DNA of 64,000 nucleotides, taken from Saururus chinensis. Lineage: Eukaryota; Streptophyta; Magnoliopsida; Piperales; Saururaceae. This document shows positions 24,106-35,424 of the stretch, one piece after another (the stretch's first letter is position 1; every line of letters begins with the position of its first letter). The stretch lies in assembly GCA_035235625.1 (NCBI GenBank), contig CP141146.1, forward strand, positions 26,406,501 through 26,470,500. The letters run 5' to 3'. The position numbers and the translations under genes are program-made. Below the pieces are notes generated by a model, which ran no database searches, was not told where the DNA came from, and worked only from the letters and a program-made list of their open reading frames with translations.

Positions 24106-26078
24106 GCATAGATAGGGCTCAAGTTTACGCGTGTGTGTGAATGATAGAAAGTGAGAGAGTGAGGAGGAGAGAGAAGAGAGAGGGTAGAGAGAGATGAGAG
24201 AGAAAGAGAGAGGAGAGAGAGTGAAAAGAGAGAGAAGCGGAGCTAGAGAGAGAAGAGAGAAGAGAGAGAGGGTAGAGAGAAGAGTGTGAGAGAAAAGAGA
24301 GGAGACAGAAGAGAGAGTGAAGAGGAGAGAGAGGCAGGAAGAAATTAATTTATTATTATATTTTAAAAATAAAAAACTATAAAATAAAATATATTAGCAC
24401 TCGTGAAATTGCGTCGCTAATCTATTTTATTTAAAATTTCTTATTAATTTTAAAATATAATATATATAAAAAAAGAGTAAAGAGAGAAGAGAGGAGAGAG
24501 AGTGCGTTGATAGAGAGAGGATACAGAGATAAGAGGAAAGATAGGGGAGAGAGAGCGAGGAAAGATAGGAGAGAAAGTGTAGAGAGAGAGAGAAGCGAGA
24601 GAGAGAGAGCAGGGGGAGAGAGAAGAGAGTGTGTAGAGAGTGAGAGTGAGGAGAGAGAGAGAAGAGAGGTAGAGAGAGAGGAGAGAGAGGGTAGAGAGGG
24701 TGAGGAGAGAGAAGAGAGAGAGAGAGGGAGGAGAGAGAGATGCTAGAGAGAGGGATACATGTATTTTTTAATTATATCTTATGTTTTAAAAATAAATAAA
24801 ATAAATTTAGTAATGACGCTTAGGATGAAGCGTCACTACTATGGTAAGCATTGCAACTACGTAGGGTAGTAGTGATTGCGTCGCTAATGAATTTCTTTTA
24901 TTTGATATATTAATATTTTTAAAATATTATATATAATTAAAAAATCTCAAAAACTTTAAATAAATTCCCTTACTCTCTCCCCTCTCGTCCTTAGAGCTAG
25001 GGCTCACGTTAATGAGTGTAGGCAAGAGGAATAAAAGAGGAGAGATAGTGTGATAAGAGAGTGTGTAGAGGGGAGAAGAGAGGAGAGAGAGGAGAGGAGA
25101 GAGAGGAGAGAAGAGAGACAGGAGAGAAGAGAGAGAGGAGAGAGAGGGTAGAGAGAGACTGAAGATAAGATAGAGAAGAGAGAGAGACTGAAGATAAGAT
25201 AGAGAAGAGAGAGAGACTGAAGATAAGATAGAGAAGAGAGAGAGGGCGGAGAGAGATGAGAGGTGAGATAGAGAGAGGAAAGAGAGAAGAGAGAGAAGGG
25301 AGAGAAGAGAGAGGGAGAAGAGAGGAGAGAGAGAGGGATAAGTGTATTTTTTAATTATATCTTCTATTTTAAAAATAAATAAAATAAATTTAGTAGCGAC
25401 ACTTAGGATAAAGCGTGATTACTACCCTAGGTATTAGCGTCACTTAGGCATAAGCATCCCAACTATTTAGGGTAGTAGCAACACTTTATCCTAAGCATCA
25501 GTAATAAATTTATTTTATTTGATATATTATTATTTTTCAAATATAAGATGTAATTAAAGAATCTAAAAAAATTTAAATTGAATCCCTCTACTCTCTCCCC
25601 TCTAGTCCTCGGAGCCGGGGCATACGTTTACATGCGCGGGAGAGAGGAGAGAGGGTAGAGAGTGTAAAAGAGGAGAGAGAGTGAAGAGAGAGAGGGTAGA
25701 GGAGAGAGGAGAGAGAGTGAGCAAAGAGAAGAGAGGATGAGAGAAGGGTAGAGAGAGAGAAGAGAGAGGGTAGATAGAGAGTCAAGAGAGAGAGTGAAGA
25801 GAGAGATATATGAGAGAGAGTGTAAAGAGCGAGAAGAGAGGGAGGAGAGTGTGATGAGAGAAAGAGAGGAGAGAGAGAGAAGACAGAGAGAGGGTAGAGA
25901 GAGAGTAAAGAGGGAGAGAGAGGGAGGGTAGATAGAGAGGAGAGGATGAGAGTGGGTAGAGGGAGGAGAGAGAGAGAAGAGAGAGATGGAAAAGAGAGAG
26001 GGTAGATAGAAGAGAGAGAGACAAGAAATAGAGGAGAGAGGGTAAAGAGATAGAGGGTAGAAAGGGGGAAAATTAAAG
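24106..26078. repeat. Four GA-rich blocks separated by ~250 bp spacers
   Basis: GA blocks lie near 24140-24340, 24475-24752, 25028-25335 and 25628-26070. The spacers between them share ATTTTTTAATTATATCTT, AAATAAATAAAATAAATTTAGTA, short GCGTCGCTA motifs and a CTCTCCCCTCT..TCCT..GAGC..GGGCTCACGTT block that precedes the GA run. The repeat unit is therefore spacer plus GA block, about 0.5-0.6 kb. The many long frames over these blocks are low-complexity shadows. Confidence 0.75.
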
Positions 26079-26470
26079 TTTTTTTTAAAAATAAGCCTAT
26101 TAGCAATGCTCAATATAGAGTGTCGCTATTAGGCATAGTATTAGTGACGCTTTAATTATAGCGTCGCCAATACTTAGTCTAATAGATACGCTCTTTAGTG
26201 AGCATTGCTAATAGGCTTGAATATGGAAAAAAGTTTACACAATTTACGACGATAAGTAAAGAGCATTGCTAATAGTTTAATATATTGCAACATGGAATTG
26301 TAATCGTTGCAATACAGTACACTATTTACGACGCTCATTACTGAGTGTCACAAATAGTGTAACTTTTTTAAAAATATACATGCCTATTAGCGACGCATAG
26401 CATGTTGCTATTTGACTATTGGCGACGCTAAAACTAAAGCGTCGCTAATACTATGTCTAATAGAGATGCT
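26079..26470. repeat. Core of inverted GCGAC repeats between GA and CT blocks
   Basis: AT-rich core with alternating TATTAGTGACGC / GCGTCGCCAATA hairpin units and a second set with GCAAATAGT-type blocks. It recurs at 28192-28590 (local duplication), 60425-60855 (copy 2), and in weaker form at 40000-40060. Confidence 0.7.
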
Positions 26471-27000
26471 ATGTGCTGAGTGTCTCTACCCAACCTATCC
26501 TCTCTCTACCCTCTCTCTCCTTTCTCTACCCTCTCTCTCCCTTTACACTCTCTCCTCTCTCTCTCTCTCTCATCTTTCTCTCCTCACTCACTCTCTCTCT
26601 GCCCTCTCTCTTTCTCTTCCCTCTCTCTCCTCACTCTCTCTCTACACTATCTCTTCCCTCTCGCTTCACTCTCTCTCTCCTTTATCTACACACTCTCTCT
26701 ACCCTCTCTCTGTTTTCACTCTCTCTACCCGCTCTCTCTTTCTCCTTTCTCATCTCTCTCCTCTCTCTAAACTCTCTCTCTTCACTCTCTACCCTCTCTC
26801 TCATTCTCCTCCCTCTCTCTCATCTCTCTCTACACTCTCTCTCCTCCCTCTTCCCTCTCTCTACCCTCTCTATCTCTTCATTCTCTCTACACTCACTCTC
26901 CTCTTCTTCTGCCTCCCTCACTCTCCTCTCTCTATCTCCTCACTCTTCACTCTCTCTCCTCTCTCTCTTTTCTCCTCTCTCTCTACTCACCCTCTCTCAT
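26471..27000. repeat. CT-rich block, mirror of the GA block
   Basis: About 0.5 kb of CTCTCT with interspersed CACTCTCT and TACCCTCTCT. It is the complement in composition of GA block 4 on the other side of the core, so GA block, core and CT block form a large imperfect palindrome. The frames over it are not genes. Confidence 0.8.
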
Positions 27001-27249
27001 CCTGCGCACAGTTGACAAAATTTTTGCTCGACCACGTTTCTTTGCATTTAAAGCCTCTCGTCTCACTGTCCTTGTCACCGGATTCCTTAAGCCCATGATT
27101 CCATCAGCGAGCTCACTCGCCACCAGCCCCACCGTGTGTCCTATGGGCTTACCTCATGACAGCCGTTTGAACAACTCGCTACTGGAGCACTCCCCTACCA
27201 CAGGCAACTTGGTATCTGTGCACTGGAAATCGACCATGAAGATCTTGAG
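27001..27249 (+). other. Non-repetitive CACTA segment, coding-like but unrecognised
   Basis: A balanced-composition stretch with an open frame through ..GLPHDSRLNNSLLEHSPTTG..VHWKSTMKILRF up to the Athila insertion site. On the far side of the Athila (38299 on) the frame would go on as ADELKNRLTAP. It may be a relic of a CACTA-encoded or captured gene. The family is not recognised. A second copy is at 29171-29389. Confidence 0.35.
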
Positions 27250-27254
27250 GTTTG

Positions 27255-27797
27255 TGATAAGTATAATTTATACGTTATTTTACCCTTAATTATTCTATTT
27301 TCTAGTCTAATTTAAGAGTTAATATAGTTTAAATAATTAGAAATTTAATTTAATTAGGTTAGAAAAAGCTTCTATGGTGTTTTGAAGTAAATTGGCTTAT
27401 TTTGCAGATTCTTCATTACCGTTCGAACGGGGTCACTTAGCGTTCGATCGGGTAAACATGAATTTTGAGAAAATACACTACAACCGATCGAATAGGCATG
27501 CAGGGCGTTTGAACGGGATAACGCGCAGTTTCCTTGTTTAAGCCAATTTCAATTCCTTTTCATATTGGACTCCTTTCTATGGTTCTTATGCCTATATAAA
27601 GACATATTTAGCTCGAAATTGAAGGTTGGCTAGTAGATTTTGTGAAGAGAAAAAGGAAGAAGAAGATGTAGAAGAACTCAAAGCTTTCAATGGAGATTTA
27701 AGTGTTTTCTTCTACAATGGAAGGCTAGACTTTTCTTTTACTTAGGAGTTGATGAAGCTATAGATAAGTTTCAGTTTCTTTTCTTTTTAATTTAGAT
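27255..27797 (+). mobile_element. Duplicated head of the Athila 5' LTR
   Basis: The first ~540 bases of the same LTR as 29395-30567, produced by the local tandem duplication. The five bases before it, GTTTG (27250-27254), equal the five after the Athila's far end (38294-38298). This marks the original left border of the insertion. Confidence 0.8.
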
Positions 27798-29394
27798 CTC
27801 AGTTGAGGATGAGAGAGAGGGTAGAGAGAGAGAAGAGAGAGGATAGATAGAGTCAAGAGAGAGAGTGAAGAGAGAGATATATGAGAGAGAGAGTGTAAGA
27901 GAGGGAGGAGAGTGTGATGAGAGAAAGAGAGGAGACAGAGAAGACAGAGAGAGGGAGGGTAGAGAGAGAGGAGAGGATGAGAGAGAGTGTAGAGGGTGGA
28001 GAGAGAGGGTAGAGGGAGGAGAGAGAGAAGAGAGAGATGGAAAAGAGAGAGTGGGTAGATAGAAGAGAGAGAGATGGAAAAGAGAGAGAGGCAGAGAGAG
28101 GAGAGAGACGAGAAATAGAGAAGAGAGGGTAAAGAGATAGAGGGTAGAGAGAGAGGAGAGGAGAGAGAGGGTAGAGAGGGGGAAAATTAAAGTTTTTTTT
28201 TAAAATAAGCCTATTAGCAATGCTCAATATAGAGTGTCGCTATTAGGCATAGTATTAGTGACGCTTTAATTATAGTGTCGCCAATACTTAGTCTAATAGA
28301 TACGCTCTTTAGTGAGCAAAGCTAATAGGCTTGAATATGGAAAAAAGTTTACACAATTTACGACGATAAGTAAAGAGCATTGCTAATAGTTTAATATATC
28401 ACAACACTGAATTGTAATCGTTGCAATACAGTACACTATTTGTGACACTCATTACTGAGTGTCACAAATAGTGTAACTTTTTCAAAATATACAAGCCTAT
28501 TAGCGACGCATAGCACGTCGCTATTAGACTATTGGCGATGCTAAAACTAAAGCGTCGCTAATACTATGTCTAATAGAGATGCTCTGTGCTGAGTGTCTCT
28601 TCCCTACCTCTCTCTCTACCCTCTCTCTCCTTTCTCTACCTTCTCTCTCCCTTTACACTCTCTCCCCTCTCTCTCCCCTCTTTCTCTCCTCACTCTCTCT
28701 CTCTCTGCCCTCTCTCTTTCTCTTCTCTCTCTGTCCTCACTCTCTCTCTACTCTATCTCTTCCCTCTCTCTTCACTCTCTCTCTCTCCTTTATCTACACA
28801 CTCTCTCTACCCTCTCTCTGTTTTCACTCTCTCTACCCACTCTCTCTTTCTCCTCTCTCATCTCTCTCCACACTCTCTCTCTCCTCTCTCTAAACTCTCT
28901 CTCTTCACTCTCTCTCATTCTCCTCCCTCTCTCTCATCTCTCTCTACACTCTCTCTCCTCCCTCTTCCCTCTCTCTACCCTCTTTATCTCTTACACTCTC
29001 TCTCCTTGCTCTCTCTCCTCTTCTTCTGCCTCTCTCACTCTCCTCTCTCTATCTCCTCTTCTTATGCCTCTCTCACTCTCCTCTCTCTATCTCCTCACTC
29101 TCTCCTCTCTCTTTATCATCTCCCTCTGTTTTCACTCTCTCTCCTCTCTCTCCTCTGTCTCTACTCACCCTCTCTCATCCTGCGCACAGTCGAGCAAAAT
29201 TTTTGCTCGACCACGTTTTTTCGCATTTAAAGCCTCTCCTCTCACTGTCCTTTTCATCTGATTCCTTAAGCCCATGTTTCCTGTGGGCTTACCTCATGAC
29301 AGTTGTTTGAACTACTCACTGCTGGAGCACTCCCCTACCATAGGCAACTTGGTATCGGTGCACTGAAAATCGACCATGAAGATCTCGAGGTTCG

Positions 29395-30567
29395 TGATAA
29401 GTATAATTTATATGTTATTTTACCCTTAATTATTCTATTTTCTAGTCTCATTTAAGAGTTAATATAGTTTAAATAATTAGAAATTTAATTTAATTAGGTT
29501 AGAAAAAGCTTCTATGGTATTTTGAAGTAAATTGGCTTATTTTGCAGATTCTTCATTACCGTTCGAACGGGGTCACTTAGCGTTCAATCGGGTAAACATG
29601 AATTTGGAGAAAATATAGTACAACCGATCGAACAGGCATGCAGGGCATTCGAACGGGATAATGCGCAGTTTCCTTGTTTAAGCCAATTTCGATTCCTTTT
29701 CATATTGGACTCCTTCCTACGGTTCTTATGCCTATATAAAGACATATTTGGCTCAAAAGTGAAGGTTGGCTAGTAGATTTTGTGAAGAGTAAAAGGAAGA
29801 AGAAGATGGAGAAAAACTCAAAGCTTTCAATGGAGATTCAAGTGCTTTCTTCTACAATGGAAGGCTAGACTTTTGTTTTACTTAGGAGTTTATGAAGCTA
29901 TAGATAAGTTTAAATTTCTTTTCTTTTTAATTTAGATCTCAGTTGTGAATTATGACAATTGTATGGTAAGGATTTCCTTTTTAATGGAAGAGCTTTTCAT
30001 ATTTATTCAAATCTATGTTGATTTATTGTCTTGTAGATGATATATTGATGTGGTTTTGATATTTATATCAATTCTAATTTCTGTGATTTATATGAGATGG
30101 CCATACAATAGTTTTAATTTTCAGATAATTAATGACTTGGATGAGTTATACTAAGATTAGACGAGTCATGCCTATAGCTAGTTTAATGTAGATGATTCGT
30201 GCTATTGTCGAAGATAGTTCATGCCATAGAATTTAATTAATGATTCTTTCTAAAGTAATTCTAGCTTGTAGTTGAGAATTCTTATTCATATTTACACTAG
30301 ATTTAGATTAAAAGTTAAGGAATTGTTATGGTTTTATAGTGGATTCGATTTCCTAAGTAAATTCCATCATATTAATCTCTTACTTTTAAACTAGTTGATT
30401 CCTTTCTTTTGCTTAATTTAAGTTTAAGTTCTTTTTAGTTTTTAAATAGCAAATTCCTCTTTAGATTTAGTAATAATTCATCTGTCCCTGAGGTTCGCCA
30501 ACCCTTAGATACTTATCATAGTACAATTACTTTGTACACTTGCAAATGGTTTAATTATAAACGATCA
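29395..30567 (+). repeat. Athila copy 1, 5' LTR
   Basis: Begins TGATAAGTATAATTTATA and ends AATTATAAACGATCA. CTATATAAAG near 29730 is a good TATA box for the element's promoter. The TTCGAACGG/TCGATCGG cluster lies at 29568-29665. Confidence 0.85.
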
Positions 30568-30573
30568 TGTTTT

Positions 30574-30590
30574 TGGCGCCGTTGCCGGGG
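30574..30590 (+). other. Primer binding site, tRNA-Asp type (copy 1)
   Basis: TGGCGCCGTTGCCGGGG lies six bases after the LTR. It is complementary to the 3' end of plant tRNA-Asp, as in many Athila/Tat elements. Confidence 0.8.
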
Positions 30591-31022
30591 ACGGTGTTGG
30601 TTTGTTACTAAATTAGCTTTAGGATAATTCTAGATACTTTAGTTTCAGTTTATTTTAGTTTTTAGGTTAATTCTTAGTTTCTTGCTTTCTTTTAATTTGA
30701 TCTTGTAGGTTGAGTTGAAACAATTGCTCTCTACACTTGTGGACATTGGCAAGCATAGTGCTCCTCTTCGGTTTGCAAGATCCTTTTCCCTTTTTATTCT
30801 TTTTCCTTGGTTATTTTTTTTTCCTCTTTCCCTTTTTACACTTAAAATGGTGTGGTGTGTTTGTGGTGTATGCGTGGTCGTCGCTCCTTACTCCCCCGAT
30901 TAGTACCATTTGACCTTGAGCCTGAGAGGACATCTAGGAGATCTGAGTTGCCCTCGACCTACATCCCTACAACCCCAATCTTTCCCACCAATTCCTCCAC
31001 CCACACTACCTCTACCCTCATC

Positions 31023-33383
31023 ATGGTTGAACATCAGTTAGTAGATGCACCACTCAAAGCTCTAACGGAGTATTACACTCCCAATGAGTACACCTTCTAT
31101 TCAAGCATTAGGTTGTCAGCGGTTGCTGCTCAAAATTTTGAAATTAAGCCCAATGTCATTCAAATGATTCCATCTTTTTATGGACTTAATAATAAAAACC
31201 TGTATAGGCACCTAGATGACTTCTTAGAATTATGCACAACTTTTAAGCTTTCAAATTTAACCGATGAGGCTGTTAAACTTCGCCTTTTTCCTTTCACATT
31301 GAAAGATAAGGCTAAGGAATGACTTCACCCTTTAGAGCCAGACACCATCACAACTTGGGCCCAAATGCAACAAGAATTCCTTAAAAAGTACTTCACAATA
31401 GGTAAGACCAACCAAATGAGAAAGGCCATAACTACTTTTGCCCAACTTCCCACTGAACAATTCCATGAGAGTTGGGATAGACTTAAGGACCTTCATAGAA
31501 TGTGTCGTCATCATGTTGTCCCTAAGTGGCAATTAGTGCAACGTTTTTATGAGGGACTTACTGAACAAAATCGCCATCTTGTTGATGCAAGTTGTGGGGG
31601 TACCTTTTTGCTAAAAAATGAAAATGAAGCATGAAAACTTTTTGAGGACTTGAGTGAAAATTCTCTTCAACATGCTGCTTTGAATAGAAATGAGAGTGGA
31701 CTATCTACCTTGAACAATGCCCCCTCTAGGGGTGGCTTGTATGAAGTCAAAAACCCATTAGACATCTCCTCTAAAGTTGATACTTTGAGTAGGAAGGTGG
31801 ACCTCCTTATGACTTCAACCCATCAGCCCACTCCCTTCACTAAAGATGCATGCACAATATGCCTTAGCCCAGCCCATAATATCATGAAGTGTCCCTCTGC
31901 CTCTCAATTTCCTGAGCTTGTCTAAGAGCATGTGAATGCCACCCAATCCTTCCCTAGGGCTGAGAACAATCCATTTTCAAACACATATAACCCTGGGTGG
32001 AGGAATCATCCCAACTTTTCTTGGCGGACACAAAATCAAGGGGTTGTGGGCAACCAATCCCCTAGGCAACCATTCCAAGTTCCACCAGCCCCTATCTTCC
32101 AACCTCAAGTGCAACCTCCGTATGTCCAACCCAATAGGAGTCCAAGTTTTGAAGAAAAGGTCTTAAGTGCCCTACAAGGCCTTCAATCTCAATCCCAACT
32201 CCTCCACTCTCACACACAATCTATAGCAAAGTTAGAAGCCCAAATTGGACAACTAGCCAATGCTATCAATAAGAGAGAGATGGGGACGTTGCCAAGTCAA
32301 CCTTTACAAAAACCTAAAGGTCAATTTCGGGTAGAGGGAGCTCCTCCCTCTAATGAACAAGTTAAATCTATAATGACCCTTAGGAGTGGGAGGATTGTTG
32401 ACAAGAGTGTTGGGGGCACACTAGTGACAGATAATAGGAGTGAAGAGTTAGAGAGGGCAGCCCCTAATGAGCCTGAAGTAGAAGTTAGTGCACCACATGA
32501 GAAGGAGTTTGTATCTCCTTCCCCTTCCTTCGAGCCACAGTCTAAGACCACTTTCGAGGGATTTTATATCCCTAGGGCATCGTTTCCTCAATGTCTTGAC
32601 ATGGCCCCAAAATTTAGAAAGAGCACAGCTAGGACTGATGAGATTCTTGAGACTTTCAAACAAGTCAAAATTAATCTCCCCCTCTTAGAAGCCATTAAGC
32701 AAGTCCCTACTTATGGTTAGTTCCTCAAAAACCTATATACTCAAAAGCGTAAATCTAAGACCCATGTGTCTAAAAAGGTCTTCCACACCGAGCAAGTTAG
32801 CTCTCTTTTGAAGTTTGACACCCCACCTAAGTATAAGGACCCTGGAGTGCCCACTATTTCTTGTGTCATAGGCAATCACTCCATTCATAGAGCCCTCCTT
32901 GATCTTGGTGTGAGTGTCAATCTACTCCCTTACTCGGTGTATGAGAAACTAGGGTTAGGCAAATTGCAGCCTGCATCAGTTACATTGCAGCTAGCCGACC
33001 ATTTGGTGCGTAAGCCTCGGGGAGTAATTGAGGATGTCTTAATGAAAGTTGACCGGTTCTTTTTCCCTGTTGATTTTATTGTCTTAGATATGGAAACTGG
33101 TGCCAACTCCACACATCAGATTCCTATCATTCTAGGTCACCCTTTCCTTGCCACAGCTAATGCATGCATAAATTGTAGGACGGGTGTAATGGAGATGACC
33201 TTTGGGAATATGAAAGTGCACCTAAATGTTTTTGATATATCCAACAATTTACCTGCAACTGGTGATGCTGAATGTTTTATGGTAGATAATTTTAGATTTG
33301 ATGCTTATGATAGAGGTCCATCTTTTGTAGCATCAGCCCATAATCAAGTCATGCCTTATAATTTTTCTGAGTCATCTTTTTAG
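31023..33383 (+). pseudogene. Athila copy 1 gag-protease region (broken)
   Basis: The gag part starts near MVEHQLVDAPLKAL and follows the Athila gag domain (IQMIPSFYGL..HLDDFLE.CTTFKLSNLTDEAVKLRLFPFTLKDKAKE). A CCHC knuckle lies near 31850 and a proline- and glutamine-rich linker near 32050-32300. The aspartic-protease region (ALLDLG.SVNLLPYSVYEKLGL) lies near 32890. The nucleic-acid-binding and protease parts are recognisable, but the frame is broken in several places. It is best read against the much fresher copy at 47545-52896. Confidence 0.8.
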
Positions 33384-33446
33384 CGATTTAAGAGAAGATC
33401 AAATGTCAATATCTACCACCCACCTTGACATATTTGAGAATGTTGG

Positions 33447-33495
33447 CATTGTCTGGCTAAAGACGATAAACTTAGCGCTTCTAGGGAGGCAACCC
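33447..33495 (+). other. Conserved post-pol hairpin block (copy 1)
   Basis: ATTGTCTGGCTAAAGACGAT can fold into a 6 bp stem with one G-U pair. It is followed by TTAGCGCTTCTAGGGAGGC. The same block follows pol at 52953-53003. An equivalent GCGCTT..GGGAGGCAACCC block is common after pol in Athila elements. Confidence 0.6.
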
Positions 33496-34340
33496 TTGTT
33501 TTATTTGGTTTGTTTTTATGATTATTTTATGTTTTTTCTCTAGTTTTAGTTAAGTTTACTATATTTAATTCATGTAGAGATTTTTTTTATTAGATTTTTA
33601 GTTGATTTACTGGATTTTTCTTGTTAAAAAAAATTTTAAAAAAATGTTTTCCCGTTCAATCGGGACTGTTCCCGATCGATCAAAAAATCTTCCATTCGAA
33701 CGGTTGGGTCATCACTTACAACGCGTGCGTCGGCCAGTTCAGCTTCCGCTGTGTTTTCCTCCGCCGCATAGTCTCTGATTTCCACCATCTTCCGTAAGTT
33801 GTCCAGCGAGCTTTTTGGTCCGAAAATCATCCCTCCTCTCTGATTTTTCTTGTAGAATCTATTTCCGGTGTCGATTTGAGCCAAATCGGCCTCTATTTCA
33901 CGTTGTCCCTCTGTTTCATCGGTAAGCCCCAAATTTTCTTTTTGAATTTTTCTTTCAATTTTTGACTAAATCAGGTGCATTTTTTTGTGGAAATTTGTTA
34001 GAAACGTCTTGTATACCTTAGATTGATGGTTTGGTACAATTTGATTGAATGATTAATGCATTATGCACGGTGGATTTTGGATGTTTCAGTCCGCCCTATT
34101 TTTGTCCAAAATTCCAATTTTGGAGGCTTTCATGAATCAGTTTATATGTACTTGCTTTACTAAAGATGCTCAATTTTTACTTGTACATATTATACTCTGA
34201 TTTGGGGCATTTCTGCTATATTTTTTTTTCTAGAGATATTTTCATAATTTGACATTATCGGGCTTGTACATAATTTTTTTCTGCTTTCGAGTCGCTTCCT
34301 TATCACTTTTAGCACTTCTTTTTGAGTTTTTTACAGATCT
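33496..34340 (+). other. Athila copy 1 spacer before ORF3
   Basis: T-rich sequence, then the TCGATCGG/TTCGAACGG cluster (33651-33712), then leader-like sequence up to ORF3. CCATCTTCCG and CATCGGTAAG blocks match copy 2. The CATCGGTAAG could be a splice donor for a spliced ORF3 message, as is known for Athila-type elements, but this is inferred. Confidence 0.5.
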
Positions 34341-35424
34341 ATGGCGCATGGTTCTCATTCTAAAGCCCCGAAGAAGAGGAAGGGCGCCCCTTCTACTTCG
34401 CGTGCTTCATCTTCTACTACCGCTGCTGCCGATCTACCTCTTTGTGCTATTGTTTACGAGCAACAGGTGGAGTTTGTCCCCACCATTACTGCTGCCCAGT
34501 CATGGCTTATGGATCGTGAGGATTGGCACTCATTTTTCTCACAGATTGCAGCCCCTGACTCTCGCGTACATCATGAGCAGGTCCGATCTTTTTATGCATC
34601 CGCCTTTCTTAATGAGAGGGGATATATTGTCAGCACCATTGGAGATATTACGATCACTGTCACACCAGATCTCATAGCTACAGTGATGGGTCTTACGCGC
34701 TCCAACTTCACCTATCCTTCTTTTGCTAACTTTGTTTTTCCTGATGAGTATATAATCACAGGGACTCCTGTAGGGCAGGAGTGAGGCCCATCTCTCACAT
34801 ATGGATTGCCAGCTTCTCTCATGACAAGGGAATATCATTTTGCACATTTGATATTGGAGTATGACATATGGTCCTGCCATCATGAGAAGGTTGACTACAC
34901 CTTAGCTCGCCTTCTTTATGTTCTGGGTCGTGCGGAGCGGATTCACATCGATTTTCCCTCCTTTGTCTTCGCATAGATGGCAGATATAGTCTCTGGACCA
35001 GTGGATGCTCGATTAGCTTTTCCCTTCCTTTTGGAGTGGATTTTTGTTCACTTTCAGTTGGATTTTCCTTCATATGCACCCACGAGCCGAGGTTTAGTGG
35101 TCATTTCCCAGGCGACCCTAAACCGTATGATCACACATTGTCCTCCTCCACCAGCATTAGACGAGGAGAACTAGGAGGAGCCAGCCACAGAGGGTGTACC
35201 AGAGGTTGCAGCTGAGCAGCACATTCCAGCACGTGCTAATGACTCTTTCCTTGAGAAGGAGCATCGTCTTAGAGCACATATCGATTCTTCTCAGGCACAG
35301 CTTCAGACAAGGCTTACTGCACATATAGATGCTTAGATGACTAAGATGAGGGGACTTATACAGGGATTGGCTGATTTGATTCATAGCCAATTAGCTCCTG
35401 CAGATGCGGATGATAGTGACTAGA
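34341..35424 (+). pseudogene. Athila copy 1 ORF3 region (broken)
   Basis: Homologous to the intact frame at 53891-54973. It starts MAHGSHSKAPKKRKGAPSTS, with the same basic patch and the same plant-transposon-type central domain. It is broken, with a handful of breaks. The 3' half encodes a glutamine-rich helical tail as in copy 2. Confidence 0.75.

Larger units (their letters stand above)
25735..29937 (+). repeat. Tandem duplication of ~2.1 kb (25735-27797 and 27798-29937)
   Basis: Both units contain, in order, a GA block, the GCGAC core, a CT block, the 250 bp coding-like segment, and the first ~540 bases of an Athila LTR. LTR heads start at 27255 and 29395, a spacing of 2140. The join near 27797 runs from LTR sequence (CTCAGTTG) straight into a GA block. 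Units differ by a few percent plus indels. Confidence 0.8.

Noticed and set aside
24106-26078. CRISPR-like or satellite array
   Set aside because: Units are irregular GA blocks with AT spacers in a plant transposon. There are no constant repeats with unique spacers.
25588-26106. Long open frames over GA and CT blocks (also 26412-27098, 28586-29261, 39605-40060, 60065-60424, 60824-61291)
   Set aside because: Low-complexity Ser/Leu/Pro or Arg/Glu frames forced by dinucleotide repeats. They are open in several frames at once and have no domain.
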